Shown piece after piece: positions 1-8,108 of a stretch of DNA of 64,000 bases. This stretch comes from an uncultured Clostridia bacterium (GTDB lineage: Bacteria > Bacillota > Clostridia > Christensenellales > UBA1242). The stretch is from positions 1 to 64,000 of the forward strand of contig CALVTR010000005.1 of NCBI GenBank assembly GCA_944362965.1, read 5' to 3'. The first letter of the stretch is position 1, and every line of letters starts with the position of its first letter. Position numbers and translations under genes: made by a program. A model generated the notes under the pieces. That model did no database searches and was not told the origin of the DNA. It worked only from the letters and a program-made list of their open reading frames with translations.

Positions 1-19
1 CCGCTGGATCACCTCCTTT
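1..19 (+). rRNA. 16S rRNA, extreme 3' end only
   Basis: The first bases match the universal 3' terminus of bacterial 16S rRNA, GGATCACCTCC followed by TTT, which contains the anti-Shine-Dalgarno core CCTCC. Only about 19 nt lie in the window; the rest is upstream of base 1. No 23S or 5S rRNA follows, so either rRNA genes are unlinked here or the sequence joins a different copy at a repeat boundary. Confidence 0.93.
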
Positions 20-161
20 TAAAGAGAAAGACAGTCGAGGCTATGAGAGATCTCATAGAGCGGATAGAGATATCCCAGAAAGGTACAAGTGGCTTTAGGC
101 CACACCAATAAATGCTACAATAACTTAAGAGTGCATAAAAAATATATATTATTTAATTCAT
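20..161 (+). other. Post-16S spacer with two hairpins, no 23S gene
   Basis: This spacer follows the 16S terminus. I see two short hairpins: CTATGAG/CTCATAG with a 4-nt loop near 42-59, and GTGGC/GCCAC near 90-104. These resemble processing-stem remnants of an rRNA spacer. I see no tRNA-Ile or tRNA-Ala and no start of 23S rRNA. The tail (125-161) is plain AT-rich sequence. Confidence 0.5.
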
Positions 162-209
162 AAAAGAGAGCAGAGTCAAATTAACCCGTAGGGTTAAAAC
201 GGACTATGA

Positions 210-383
210 TTAAAAAACGAGAGATGCAAGAATTTGTTGCCTAAATTGCATAGGAGCAAGTTCTTGTATTTTTTCTTGTAATCTTTCATTATTGTAATAC
301 ATTATGAAGTTTTTTACAACTTCTGGTATTTCATTTTTTTGTTGTATAGACCATCTTTTGTTTTTTCTTTTTCCCTGATACAT
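210..383 (-). pseudogene. IS3-family transposase (OrfB) C-terminal fragment
   Basis: The minus strand encodes 57 residues from an ATG at 383 to a TAA at 210. The segment FIMYYNNERLQEKI, then LAPMQFRQQ, matches the C-terminus of IS3/IS150-type OrfB transposases (general form: YYN-ERIQ-KL--LSP-EYR), the end of the rve integrase fold. The DDE catalytic residues and the OrfA helix-turn-helix are absent, so it cannot transpose. An AAAGGAG precedes the ATG, but an in-frame stop lies just upstream (402-404), so the fragment is separated from the rest of the gene. It is probably a relic, although transcription as a small protein cannot be excluded. Confidence 0.7.
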
Positions 384-414
384 TAATACTCCTTTTAAAG
401 ATTATACAAGAAAA

Positions 415-458
415 AGAACATATTGACTACAATTTTCAATATGTTCTCTCATTTTTTA
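415..458. terminator. Terminator-like hairpin inside the IS relic
   Basis: A 12-bp stem, AGAACATATTGA (415-426) with TCAATATGTTCT (436-447), is followed by CTCATTTTTT on the plus strand and preceded by an A-rich run. The stem core is the same as in the terminator at 12671-12707. Confidence 0.55.
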
Positions 459-526
459 TTCGCTGTCCGTTTTTAGCAAACAACATCAATCTCTGCTCTT
501 TTTTGTTAAATAAAACCCCCAACAAG

Positions 527-552
527 TGAAGTGCACCCCAAAGTTGGTGGAC
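527..552 (+). repeat. Orphan IS3-type terminal inverted repeat
   Basis: The sequence starts TGAAGTGCACCCC and continues AAAGTTGGTGGAC. This closely resembles the TG-initiated, CACCCCAAAAGTTGG-containing ends of IS3/IS150-group elements. No transposase lies to its right before the membrane-protein gene at 669, and no partner end is visible, so it is best read as a solo end left by a lost element. Confidence 0.5.
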
Positions 553-668
553 TTTTATTGTTATTGTAATTTATAAATTTTATAAAACTAAGAAGTTGTA
601 AACAAAATATTATTTCTTAACATAATTTAAGAACAATAATAAACTTCAAAATTTTAATAGTTATATTT

Positions 669-1484
669 TTATTTTCTAATAAATTTTTTATTATAAGTTT
701 TATCTATGCTGTTTTTTAAAATAAATTTTTTTCTTGTTTTTAAGTTAGATTTATTATGTTTATAAATAATTTTATTTTTTATATATCGTATAAATTTTAC
801 TATTGTCCAATCACATTTTTTCAAAGTAAACATCTCATAAATTTGTAAAATAATGGTGTATAAAATAATGAATAATATTCCAACAAGATACCAAGTTAAT
901 GGTGTTCCTGAAATTAAAGGTGCATTTAGATACATATTATTTGATTGATTTAAAACATTATTTCCAAATACAGCAATTACAACCATAAAGGCTAAACCTA
1001 TTGGTAGTACAGTCCAATTTTTAAATGTTGGAACAAAATATTTTGAAATAATAGCAAGAAGAAACATAAATAACATATTAGTGTGATAGAGTAATCCAAG
1101 AAAAGGGTGAATATTAAAAATATTATCAAAATAAACAATAAAGTCAGGATAAATAAATGTTAATAATCCACCTATCATTCCACAAAACATAGCATATTGA
1201 TATATTTTTGTATTTGGTTTAAAACAAAGTATAACAATAGGCATTATAAAACCCATCATACTGCAAAATGTATCAGGCAAGAAATCTTTAAAAGTGGAAT
1301 TTCTAGATTTTGCAACAACGATTCGATAAACAATCATAATAACAAAACCAACTGTGGCAAAAACTTTTAAAGGTATATAAATTTTTTTATGTGGAACAAA
1401 TCTTATTAAAACAAATAACAATAAAGCCATAATAATGCTTGCAACTACCATATATAGAATGTGTTCTAATCCAAATAATTCCAT
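669..1484 (-). CDS. YwaF/TMEM164-like integral membrane protein
   Basis: A 271-aa, strongly hydrophobic protein with about six to seven predicted membrane spans over residues 1-220 and a lysine-rich cytoplasmic tail (about 230-271). The spacing of helices, the central LLYHTNML segment with a membrane-embedded histidine, and the closing PLTWYLVG...IILYTIILQIYEMF region resemble the YwaF/TIGR02206 (TMEM164) family, whose bacterial function is unknown. The start is set by AGGAG a few bases before the ATG at 1484. The gene is alone on the minus strand, divergent from the deacetylase, and next to IS debris. The family call is moderate; that it is a membrane protein is safe. Confidence 0.6.
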   Translation of the reverse strand: MELFGLEHILYMVVASIIMALLLFVLIRFVPHKKIYIPLKVFATVGFVIMIVYRIVVAKSRNSTFKDFLPDTFCSMMGFIMPIVILCFKPNTKIYQYAMFCGMIGGLLTFIYPDFIVYFDNIFNIHPFLGLLYHTNMLFMFLLAIISKYFVPTFKNWTVLPIGLAFMVVIAVFGNNVLNQSNNMYLNAPLISGTPLTWYLVGILFIILYTIILQIYEMFTLKKCDWTIVKFIRYIKNKIIYKHNKSNLKTRKKFILKNSIDKTYNKKFIRK

Positions 1485-1689
1485 AAAATAACTCCTAATT
1501 TATTATAGCATAATTTAATAGAATGTCTAACATTTTTTCAATTTTTACAAAATATTTTATTTTTTTAAATTTATATATATATGTGGTATTTGATTTTATT
1601 TATATAATGATATATTTTATTCCTAAGTTAAAAAAATAAAAAACATAAATTTTATGAATATTGTATATTTAGTTTTCATAAATTATTGC

Positions 1690-2415
1690 ATGAAAAAAAT
1701 ACATTTTGGAGTTATAAAAGTTAAAAGATGGGCTAGCAACATTGCTATTGCTTTGATTATATTAGTGATTGGCGGTTTTGCAATTTTTGCGGGAGTCAAT
1801 GCAATTCCTGTAACAGCAGTAAGCGGCGTGTATTATAATGGCGACACATCATCAAACAAAGTCACCCTTATGATAAACGTCTATTGGGGAACAGAGTATC
1901 TTGACGATATGCTGCAAATTCTAGAAAACAATAATGTGAAAACAACCTTCTTTGTAGGTGGAACATGGGCTGTTTTAAATGAAGATTATTTAACAAAAAT
2001 TTACGAGGCAGGTCATGAACTTGCAAATCATGGCTATCATCACAAAGACCATGACAAACTTGATGAAGCGGGCAATCTTAATGAAATTTCAACAACGCAT
2101 AAGATAATCAAAGAGCTTTTAGACGTTGATATGAACCTATTTGCACCACCAAGCGGAGCCTATGACAAACTCACAGTATCTTGTGCTGAAAGTTTAGGCT
2201 ATCACACAATCATGTGGACACGCGATACAATAGATTGGCGTGACCACGATGCAAATTTAATCTATCAAAGAGCAATCAAAAATGCAAAGGGTGGTGATTT
2301 AATCCTTATGCATCCAACCGAAGCAACAGTTCAAGCTTTGCCAAATATCATTGATTATTTCACAGAAAATGGCTTTACTTTAACAACAGTTTCCGACAAT
2401 ATAGGGCTTGTATAA
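1690..2415 (+). CDS. PdaB-like polysaccharide deacetylase (NodB fold), altered catalytic motif
   Basis: About 241 aa with an N-terminal signal anchor (residues about 15-35) and then a NodB homology domain. Recognisable pieces are TTFFVGGTWA, the metal-site motif HELANHGYHH, the APPSGAYDKLT segment and the closing GGDLILMHPT. These resemble the sporulation-type PdaB/YlxY group. The first NodB motif, normally TFD followed by a WG in this group, reads MINVYWG, so the usual catalytic/metal Asp is Asn. I chose the ATG at 1690 because it starts a typical basic-plus-hydrophobic leader; an in-frame ATG at 1654 is also open. Neither has a strong ribosome binding site. A terminator follows directly. 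It is probably cell-envelope or spore-cortex related; whether it still deacetylates is uncertain. Confidence 0.75.
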   Translation: MKKIHFGVIKVKRWASNIAIALIILVIGGFAIFAGVNAIPVTAVSGVYYNGDTSSNKVTLMINVYWGTEYLDDMLQILENNNVKTTFFVGGTWAVLNEDYLTKIYEAGHELANHGYHHKDHDKLDEAGNLNEISTTHKIIKELLDVDMNLFAPPSGAYDKLTVSCAESLGYHTIMWTRDTIDWRDHDANLIYQRAIKNAKGGDLILMHPTEATVQALPNIIDYFTENGFTLTTVSDNIGLV

Positions 2416-2428
2416 GGGCAGTTTAAAG

Positions 2429-2452
2429 GGCAATCATCAGATTGTCTTTTTT
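2429..2452 (+). terminator. Rho-independent terminator of the deacetylase gene
   Basis: A 7-bp stem GGCAATC/GATTGTC (one G-U pair), loop ATCA, then six T residues. Confidence 0.8.
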
Positions 2453-2855
2453 ATGTTTTTTGTGAAAAACTTGCATAGCTCAATTCAAGGTGTCTATAGT
2501 AGCAAAATGTCAAAAGAAATGATTTTAGTTATATAAGTATAACATAATAGCTCTTAAAATCTATTCTATAACATTTATTATTTTGCATTGCATACTAGTG
2601 ACTTTTATTATAGACCAACCAAAATCCTTAACAATTTGAATAGGGCTTTTCTTTTGTAAAACTTATAGCAAAAGCAAAAATCTAAAATATTCCATAATAC
2701 TACAAAAAATATTTTTCAAAACTTAAATTTGTGCTTGGCAATATTGCGTTTTTGTGCTATATTTATATAGAAGAGATAATCTTTACTTTATTATTGTGCT
2801 TGATTTATATTCAAGAAATATTTAGACAAGAAATATTTAGACGTAGAAGGAAGAT
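2453..2855. other. Non-coding gap before ftsK, possible small AT-rich inverted-repeat element
   Basis: About 400 bp without a credible ORF. TGTCTATAGTAGCAAAA (about 2491-2507) is loosely repeated in inverse orientation at about 2601-2615 (TTTTATTATAGACC), enclosing about 125 bp. This could be a decayed MITE-like element but the match is imperfect. The AT-rich end presumably carries the ftsK promoter; I see no clear consensus pair. Confidence 0.35.
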
Positions 2856-5800
2856 ATGGCAACATTTCAAGTAAACAAACAAAATAATAACAATGGTAAA
2901 AAGAATGTTAAAATGATTGTAGGTTGGGTTACGCTTGCACTTTCAACTTTTGTTTTTTTATTTTCTGTGACAAGCTTGATTCCAGCACTGCAATATTTTT
3001 TCTTGGGGATACTAGGAATTTTTGTTTACCCACTCACTGTGCTCGGGTTTATAATAGCCCTAGCTCTTCTTAACAATAAAAAATATGTTATGCCTAAGCG
3101 TTATGCAATCTTTCTAGGGCTTAGCTTGATTTTATTTCTAGCAATTATTCAGCTTATAATCATTGGTTCGCCAAGTGGACTTTCTTACGGGCAGTATCTT
3201 GCTCTAAATTATACAAAGCAAATAACGGCAGGTGGCATGATTATTGGCTTTTTGCCAGCAACTCTTGCATATCTTATGGGGCTGCCAGCCACCTATGTTG
3301 TGCTTGCAATAGCTCTTGTTGCATGCATCGTTTTCTTTGTGGAAGCTGTGATTTCTCTAAGGAAAACAAGCACAGAGCAAAAGCCTATAAAGCTTCAAAT
3401 AAAAGAGAAAAAAGAGACTAAGCAGGTAGAAAATCCAAGAGCTAAGTCTAATCGCTATCAAGAGCTTTTCAATAGAGAAGTTGAAGCGGAAGATAACGTT
3501 ATGTTCAATGGCAATCGTGTGGAAGAAGAGAAAAAAGAACTTTCTGCTCGTGAAAAACTTGGGCTTGTTGGCAAGGGGTATAGCAGCAAATATACAACTC
3601 AAAACACATCGCAGTCAAATCAATATGCAAGCCAATATAATAGTTCGAAAAACACACTAAAGCTTCCGGAAGAAGACACAAAGGGCAAGGTGCCTGATGG
3701 TATGTCTATACGCGAATATCTCTTGCAGCCGCCAAAAGTTGATATTGAAAAATTCATGCAGAAGCGTCCAAAACCACGTCAAACAGCAAGTCAAAATATG
3801 TCTTATAGTGACAACATTATAAGCTCTAGTGCGACAAACAGCGTTCCAAACAATAACGTGACAATAAGCGAAATAAACAAAAATATTGACGCTCTAAAAA
3901 ACAATGGAGACATTAAGCCATCAAGCTATGTTCATGAAGAAAACTACGATTTTTCTCAAGCACAATCTCTTCGTCGTGGCAATTTGCCAGATGTTAAACC
4001 TGAAGAGATAACAAATGAAGCTGAAGATATTATCAGGTCGGTTGTAGAACAAGAAAAAATAGAGCGTGAAGATGATGTGATAAATAGCTCATCTCAGCCT
4101 AACCAAACTTCGCAGCCTAATAACACTTTCAATAGAGATACAAATTCATTTGAAAGAAGTAGTGATAAAAATTCATTTGATAGAAGTGCAAATGTTTTTG
4201 ATAGAAATGCAAATAGCACTAGTTATGACGAAGGAAAACCAACGGATAGTTCTGACTATATTGATTTCAGCAGCATAGAAGATGACGACGATGGTGGTGA
4301 TATAAATGTTGATGAAAGCGTCCTGCCAGAGCGAGACAATGTGCTTTCAAGAGACAGAAATAATATCTCTCGCGACAGAAACAATATTTTGTCACGTGAT
4401 AGAAATGTTGCAGGTGACGATAGTCAAACCCAAGAGCGAAGCAATAGGTTTGATATCAATCGCGATAGGGCACTTAACAGAAGTGAGCAAACGCAGCCAA
4501 TCGAGCCACAAAAGAAACCTATTGACGAAATGGAGCGTCGCAAACGCTTTGTTCAGCTTGAAGATGATAAGCCGCAAGAGAAGATAAAGCCATACAAATA
4601 TACTCGTCCATCACTAGACCTTATAACAACAAAATCAGACGATTTATCAATAATCGGTGATGAAATCCCAATGAAGCGAGTGGCTCTTGAAAACGCACTT
4701 GAAAAATTTGGAGTTCCAGCTAAGGTGCAAAATGTAGTTATAGGTCCAACAGTCACAAGATATGAAATTGAGATGCCAGAAGGCATTTCAGTTAAAAGGG
4801 TATTGTCGCTAGATGCCGATATTGCCTACGCACTTTCTGCAAATGGTCAGATAAGAATTGAAGCACCAATTCCAGGTCGTAGTATTGTTGGTATTGAAGT
4901 TCCAAACAGCAAAGTTGCTAAAGTGTCTATCAAAGATGTTTTACAATCAAAAGAGTTCCAACTTAGCCCTTCACCACTTACATTTGCTCTTGGCAAAGAC
5001 ATCACAGGCAATGTCAAGGTCTGCAACCTTCAAAAGATGCCGCACCTACTTGTTGCCGGAACAACAGGTTCTGGTAAGAGCGTGTGCTTAAACTCAATTA
5101 TTGTGTCTATTCTTTACAAAGCTTCACCTGATGAAGTCAAGTTTATAATGATTGACCCAAAACAAGTTGAGCTTTCTATGTATGAAGGCTTGCCACACAT
5201 GGTTATTCCAAGAGTTATCACAGACCCAACGAAAGCCGTCAATGCACTCCAGTGGGCAGTTGACGAAATGGAACGCCGTTTCAAACTTATTTCTGAAGAA
5301 CGCGTGAGAAATATAGGTGAGTATAACAAACTTGAAAAGGTTGTTCAAAATAAGGTTAAAAAGATGCCATATCTTGTTATTATCTTTGATGAGTTTGCTG
5401 ATTTCATGGCTGTTGCCAAGAATGAAATTGAAGATAAGATAAGAAGAATTGCACAGAAAGCACGTGCCGCAGGTATTCACTTGATACTTGCAACACAGCG
5501 TCCTTCAACTGATGTCGTAACTGGAACACTTAAGGGCAACTTGCCAGCTCGTATTGCATTTAAGGTTGCAAGCAGAGTTGATAGTGAAGTTATCTTAGGC
5601 TCAACAGGTGCTGAAAAACTGCTTGGCTATGGTGATATGCTCTATAAACCTGCAGATGCCGAGCCTAGCCGTCTTCAAGGCTGCTTTATTGACACACCAG
5701 AAACCAAAGATATTGTAACATTTATAACTGAAAACAACGAAGAAATTTTTGATGAAGAAGCAAACAACGCAATCAACAATCCAAATAAAGCAACAAATGG

Positions 5801-6044
5801 CGGCGGAGAAAAAGATGGGGTTGACCCACTGCTTCCACAAGCACTCAAGATTTGTATTGATAATGGCGTTGCTTCAACAACAATGGTTCAACGTAAACTT
5901 GCAATTGGCTATCCACGTGCAGCAAGAATTGTTGACCAAATGGAAGAACGTGGCTATATTTCAAGTGCTGAAGGCTCAAAACAGCGTTCGGTTTATATAA
6001 CTATAGATGAGTTTTACTCAATATTCGGAGATATTTATGACTAA
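2856..6044 (+). CDS. ftsK: DNA translocase FtsK/SpoIIIE
   Basis: A 1062-aa protein that pumps chromosomal DNA through the closing division or sporulation septum. The N-terminus has about four membrane spans (residues about 20-165). A long polar linker (about 170-575) is rich in Asn, Ser and Asp/Arg repeats (RDRNN, SFERS/SFDRS). The motor follows, with Walker A GTTGSGKS near 734, Walker B VIIFDEFAD near 842 and the ATQRPSTDVVTG segment. The last 65 residues form the winged-helix gamma domain (LLPQALKICIDNGVAST, YPRAARIVDQME) that reads KOPS-type polarity sites. An AAGGAAG precedes the ATG. It overlaps rimO by 8 nt. One such gene may serve both FtsK and SpoIIIE roles; the window cannot show whether a second exists. 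Confidence 0.96.
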   Translation: MATFQVNKQNNNNGKKNVKMIVGWVTLALSTFVFLFSVTSLIPALQYFFLGILGIFVYPLTVLGFIIALALLNNKKYVMPKRYAIFLGLSLILFLAIIQLIIIGSPSGLSYGQYLALNYTKQITAGGMIIGFLPATLAYLMGLPATYVVLAIALVACIVFFVEAVISLRKTSTEQKPIKLQIKEKKETKQVENPRAKSNRYQELFNREVEAEDNVMFNGNRVEEEKKELSAREKLGLVGKGYSSKYTTQNTSQSNQYASQYNSSKNTLKLPEEDTKGKVPDGMSIREYLLQPPKVDIEKFMQKRPKPRQTASQNMSYSDNIISSSATNSVPNNNVTISEINKNIDALKNNGDIKPSSYVHEENYDFSQAQSLRRGNLPDVKPEEITNEAEDIIRSVVEQEKIEREDDVINSSSQPNQTSQPNNTFNRDTNSFERSSDKNSFDRSANVFDRNANSTSYDEGKPTDSSDYIDFSSIEDDDDGGDINVDESVLPERDNVLSRDRNNISRDRNNILSRDRNVAGDDSQTQERSNRFDINRDRALNRSEQTQPIEPQKKPIDEMERRKRFVQLEDDKPQEKIKPYKYTRPSLDLITTKSDDLSIIGDEIPMKRVALENALEKFGVPAKVQNVVIGPTVTRYEIEMPEGISVKRVLSLDADIAYALSANGQIRIEAPIPGRSIVGIEVPNSKVAKVSIKDVLQSKEFQLSPSPLTFALGKDITGNVKVCNLQKMPHLLVAGTTGSGKSVCLNSIIVSILYKASPDEVKFIMIDPKQVELSMYEGLPHMVIPRVITDPTKAVNALQWAVDEMERRFKLISEERVRNIGEYNKLEKVVQNKVKKMPYLVIIFDEFADFMAVAKNEIEDKIRRIAQKARAAGIHLILATQRPSTDVVTGTLKGNLPARIAFKVASRVDSEVILGSTGAEKLLGYGDMLYKPADAEPSRLQGCFIDTPETKDIVTFITENNEEIFDEEANNAINNPNKATNGGGEKDGVDPLLPQALKICIDNGVASTTMVQRKLAIGYPRAARIVDQMEERGYISSAEGSKQRSVYITIDEFYSIFGDIYD

Positions 6045-7359
6045 GGAAGAACTAACGAAAAAGCTTATTTCAGCAATAAGCTTAGGTTGTGATAAAAACA
6101 AGGTTGACCTTGAAAATATGCTTGGAAGACTAAAAGAATATGGCTTTCAAATAACAGATGAAGTTGAAAATTCTGATATTGTCATTGTCAACACTTGTGC
6201 ATTTATTCAGCCAGCTCAAGAAGAAGCTATTATGAACATACTTGAAATGGAAAAGCTTAAAGAAAAGGGTGTGATAGAAAAAATCATTGTTACAGGCTGC
6301 TTTCCAGAACGAAACTATAACTCCATGAAAGAGAACTTTCCAACTATTGACGCATTCTTGCATCTAAGAGAAAATGAAAATATTGTTCAAATCATTGAAG
6401 GGCTTTATGGGCTTGAAATGTCAAAGCCAATCAAAAAGTATGAAAGAGTTTTGACAAACAGCCCAAGCTATGCATATTTAAAGATAGCAGACGGCTGTAA
6501 CAATGCATGCTCTTATTGCACAATTCCACGCATAAGGGGAAGGTTTGTAAGTTATGATATGGACGACCTTGTTCAAGAGGCGAAAAATCTAGTAGCACGC
6601 GGCGTGCAAGAGCTTATACTTGTTGCTCAAGACACAACACGCTATGGCGAAGATTTATATGGTGAGCCAAGCCTTATAAAACTCTGCGAAAGGTTGTCAA
6701 AGATAAAAGAACTTCACTCAATAAGGTTTCACTACGCCTATCCTGAAAAGGTCACTGACCAGCTTTTAGATTTTATTGTCAAGAATGATAAGATTTGCAA
6801 ATATTTAGACATCCCACTTCAACATATTGACGATAAAATATTAAAAAGTATGCGAAGACGTCTTGGCGAAGAAGAGATACGCTCGCTTATAGAAAAGATT
6901 AGAACTAGTTATCCACAAATTTCACTTAGAACAACCTTTATTATAGGCTACCCAGGAGAGACCCGCAAGCAGTTTAAAAAACTTTGTGACTTTATAAAGG
7001 AAAGCAAATTTGACTATGCGGGGTTCTTCCCATATTCAAGAGAGCCAAACACAGCAAGTTTCTTTATGAAAAAGCAAGTGCCTGAGTTTATAAAGAAACT
7101 TAGAGTTAAGAAGATAACAAAGCTTCAAAACGAAATTGTCAGCGAAAAGGCAAGGGATGTGATAGGACAAACAATCGAAGTTCTTGTTGATTCCTTTGAC
7201 CAAAATAGCGGCGAATATATAGGTCATTCACAAAATATGTCGCCTTTAGTTGACTTTAATGTGCGTTTTGTGGATAATGGTAATATAAATTGCTATACAT
7301 ATGTAAAAATCAAAATTTATGATTTTGATGGAAGCGATTATAAAGGGGAGGTTGTATGA
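6037..7359 (+). CDS. rimO: Ribosomal protein uS12 methylthiotransferase RimO
   Basis: A 440-aa radical-SAM methylthiotransferase. An N-terminal UPF0004 domain binds one Fe-S cluster (SLGCDKN, VNTCAF, TGC). The radical-SAM cluster motif is CNNACSYC in a DGCNNACSYCTIPRIRG segment typical of RimO. A C-terminal TRAM-like region (about 375-440) ends the protein. Known family role: methylthiolation of a conserved Asp of ribosomal protein S12. The internal ATG at 6037 is the better start, because GGAG sits seven bases upstream and the translation then opens close to the family N-terminus. The ATG overlaps the end of ftsK by 8 nt and the stop overlaps pgsA by 4 nt, so the genes are translationally coupled. 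Confidence 0.95.
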   Translation: MTKEELTKKLISAISLGCDKNKVDLENMLGRLKEYGFQITDEVENSDIVIVNTCAFIQPAQEEAIMNILEMEKLKEKGVIEKIIVTGCFPERNYNSMKENFPTIDAFLHLRENENIVQIIEGLYGLEMSKPIKKYERVLTNSPSYAYLKIADGCNNACSYCTIPRIRGRFVSYDMDDLVQEAKNLVARGVQELILVAQDTTRYGEDLYGEPSLIKLCERLSKIKELHSIRFHYAYPEKVTDQLLDFIVKNDKICKYLDIPLQHIDDKILKSMRRRLGEEEIRSLIEKIRTSYPQISLRTTFIIGYPGETRKQFKKLCDFIKESKFDYAGFFPYSREPNTASFFMKKQVPEFIKKLRVKKITKLQNEIVSEKARDVIGQTIEVLVDSFDQNSGEYIGHSQNMSPLVDFNVRFVDNGNINCYTYVKIKIYDFDGSDYKGEVV

Positions 7360-8102
7360 ATACACCAAATAAAATAACATTGTCAAGATTGCTGCTTTTG
7401 CCAATTATTATATTTTTCTATTTAGCAGATTTTATTTTTTATGGAAGACTTGTTGCAACTATTGTGTTTACAATAGCATGCTTAACTGATTTTCTTGATG
7501 GCTATCTTGCAAGAAAAAACAATCAGGTGACAGACCTTGGCAAATTCTTTGATTCTATTGCTGATAAAGTTCTAATTATGACTGGCATGATACTAATTGT
7601 AGCCGTGCCTGTGCAAGGATATACAACGGTCTTTAATCCAACACAATGGCTTGGTGTCACTTGCATAATAATCATGCTTGCTCGTGAGTTTATAATAAGT
7701 GCTTTAAGACAAGTTGCAGCTTCTAAAGGGATAGTTCTTGCTGCCGATAAGGGCGGAAAAATAAAGGCGACCGTTCAATATATTTCGGTAACCTTATATA
7801 TGTTTTTTGGTTTTATTTTAACAGATATAGTTCCAACGGAGATATCAGAAAGCACTGATAGAATTTTATCTATAGTTAGATTTATTCTTATGGTTATTTT
7901 GATTGTGGCAACATTGCTTACAATTTATTCAGGGGCTAGTTATCTAATAAGAAATAGAAAGGTTTTCACGTCTAAAAAAGGCACAGTTATCACTGACGAA
8001 GATGAAGAAGAAACAACAGAAGACAAAAATGAAGAAGCAGCTTTTCAAGCTCAAGAGAGCAAAGAAACAGAAAGTAAAACTGAAGAAAATAAAAAGGAAT
8101 AA
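7356..8102 (+). CDS. pgsA: CDP-diacylglycerol-glycerol-3-phosphate 3-phosphatidyltransferase
   Basis: A 248-aa membrane enzyme of the CDP-alcohol phosphatidyltransferase family, making phosphatidylglycerol phosphate. The signature DG-x2-AR-x8-G-x3-D-x3-D is complete in DGYLARKN...LGKFFDSIAD (residues about 48-72), with about five to six membrane helices around it. The last 45 residues form an unusual acidic, Glu/Lys-rich tail (EDEEETTEDKNEEA) not needed for catalysis. The ATG overlaps the rimO stop (ATGA), with GGGGAGG upstream. The order rimO-pgsA-cinA-recA is common in Firmicutes and supports the call. Confidence 0.95.
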   Translation: MNTPNKITLSRLLLLPIIIFFYLADFIFYGRLVATIVFTIACLTDFLDGYLARKNNQVTDLGKFFDSIADKVLIMTGMILIVAVPVQGYTTVFNPTQWLGVTCIIIMLAREFIISALRQVAASKGIVLAADKGGKIKATVQYISVTLYMFFGFILTDIVPTEISESTDRILSIVRFILMVILIVATLLTIYSGASYLIRNRKVFTSKKGTVITDEDEEETTEDKNEEAAFQAQESKETESKTEENKKE

Positions 8103-8108
8103 CAAAAA

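Larger units (their letters stand above)
162..504. mobile_element. Degenerate element bounded by imperfect inverted repeats
   Basis: Bases 162-204 and the reverse complement of 465-504 share the same outer motif (AAAAGAG..GCAGAG) and inner motif (AAAACGGAC) with a diverged middle. They form an imperfect inverted repeat of about 40 bp around a fragment of an IS3-type transposase (210-383). Seen directly: the repeats and the fragment. Inferred: this is a decayed insertion sequence or a small derivative. It lacks an intact transposase and I cannot identify a target-site duplication. Confidence 0.5.

Noticed and set aside
4306-4587. Open frames of 60-130 codons inside ftsK, smc, recA, mutS and other genes
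   Set aside because: They lie wholly inside recognised genes in other frames, lack ribosome binding sites and show no family motifs; they reflect codon bias of the real gene.
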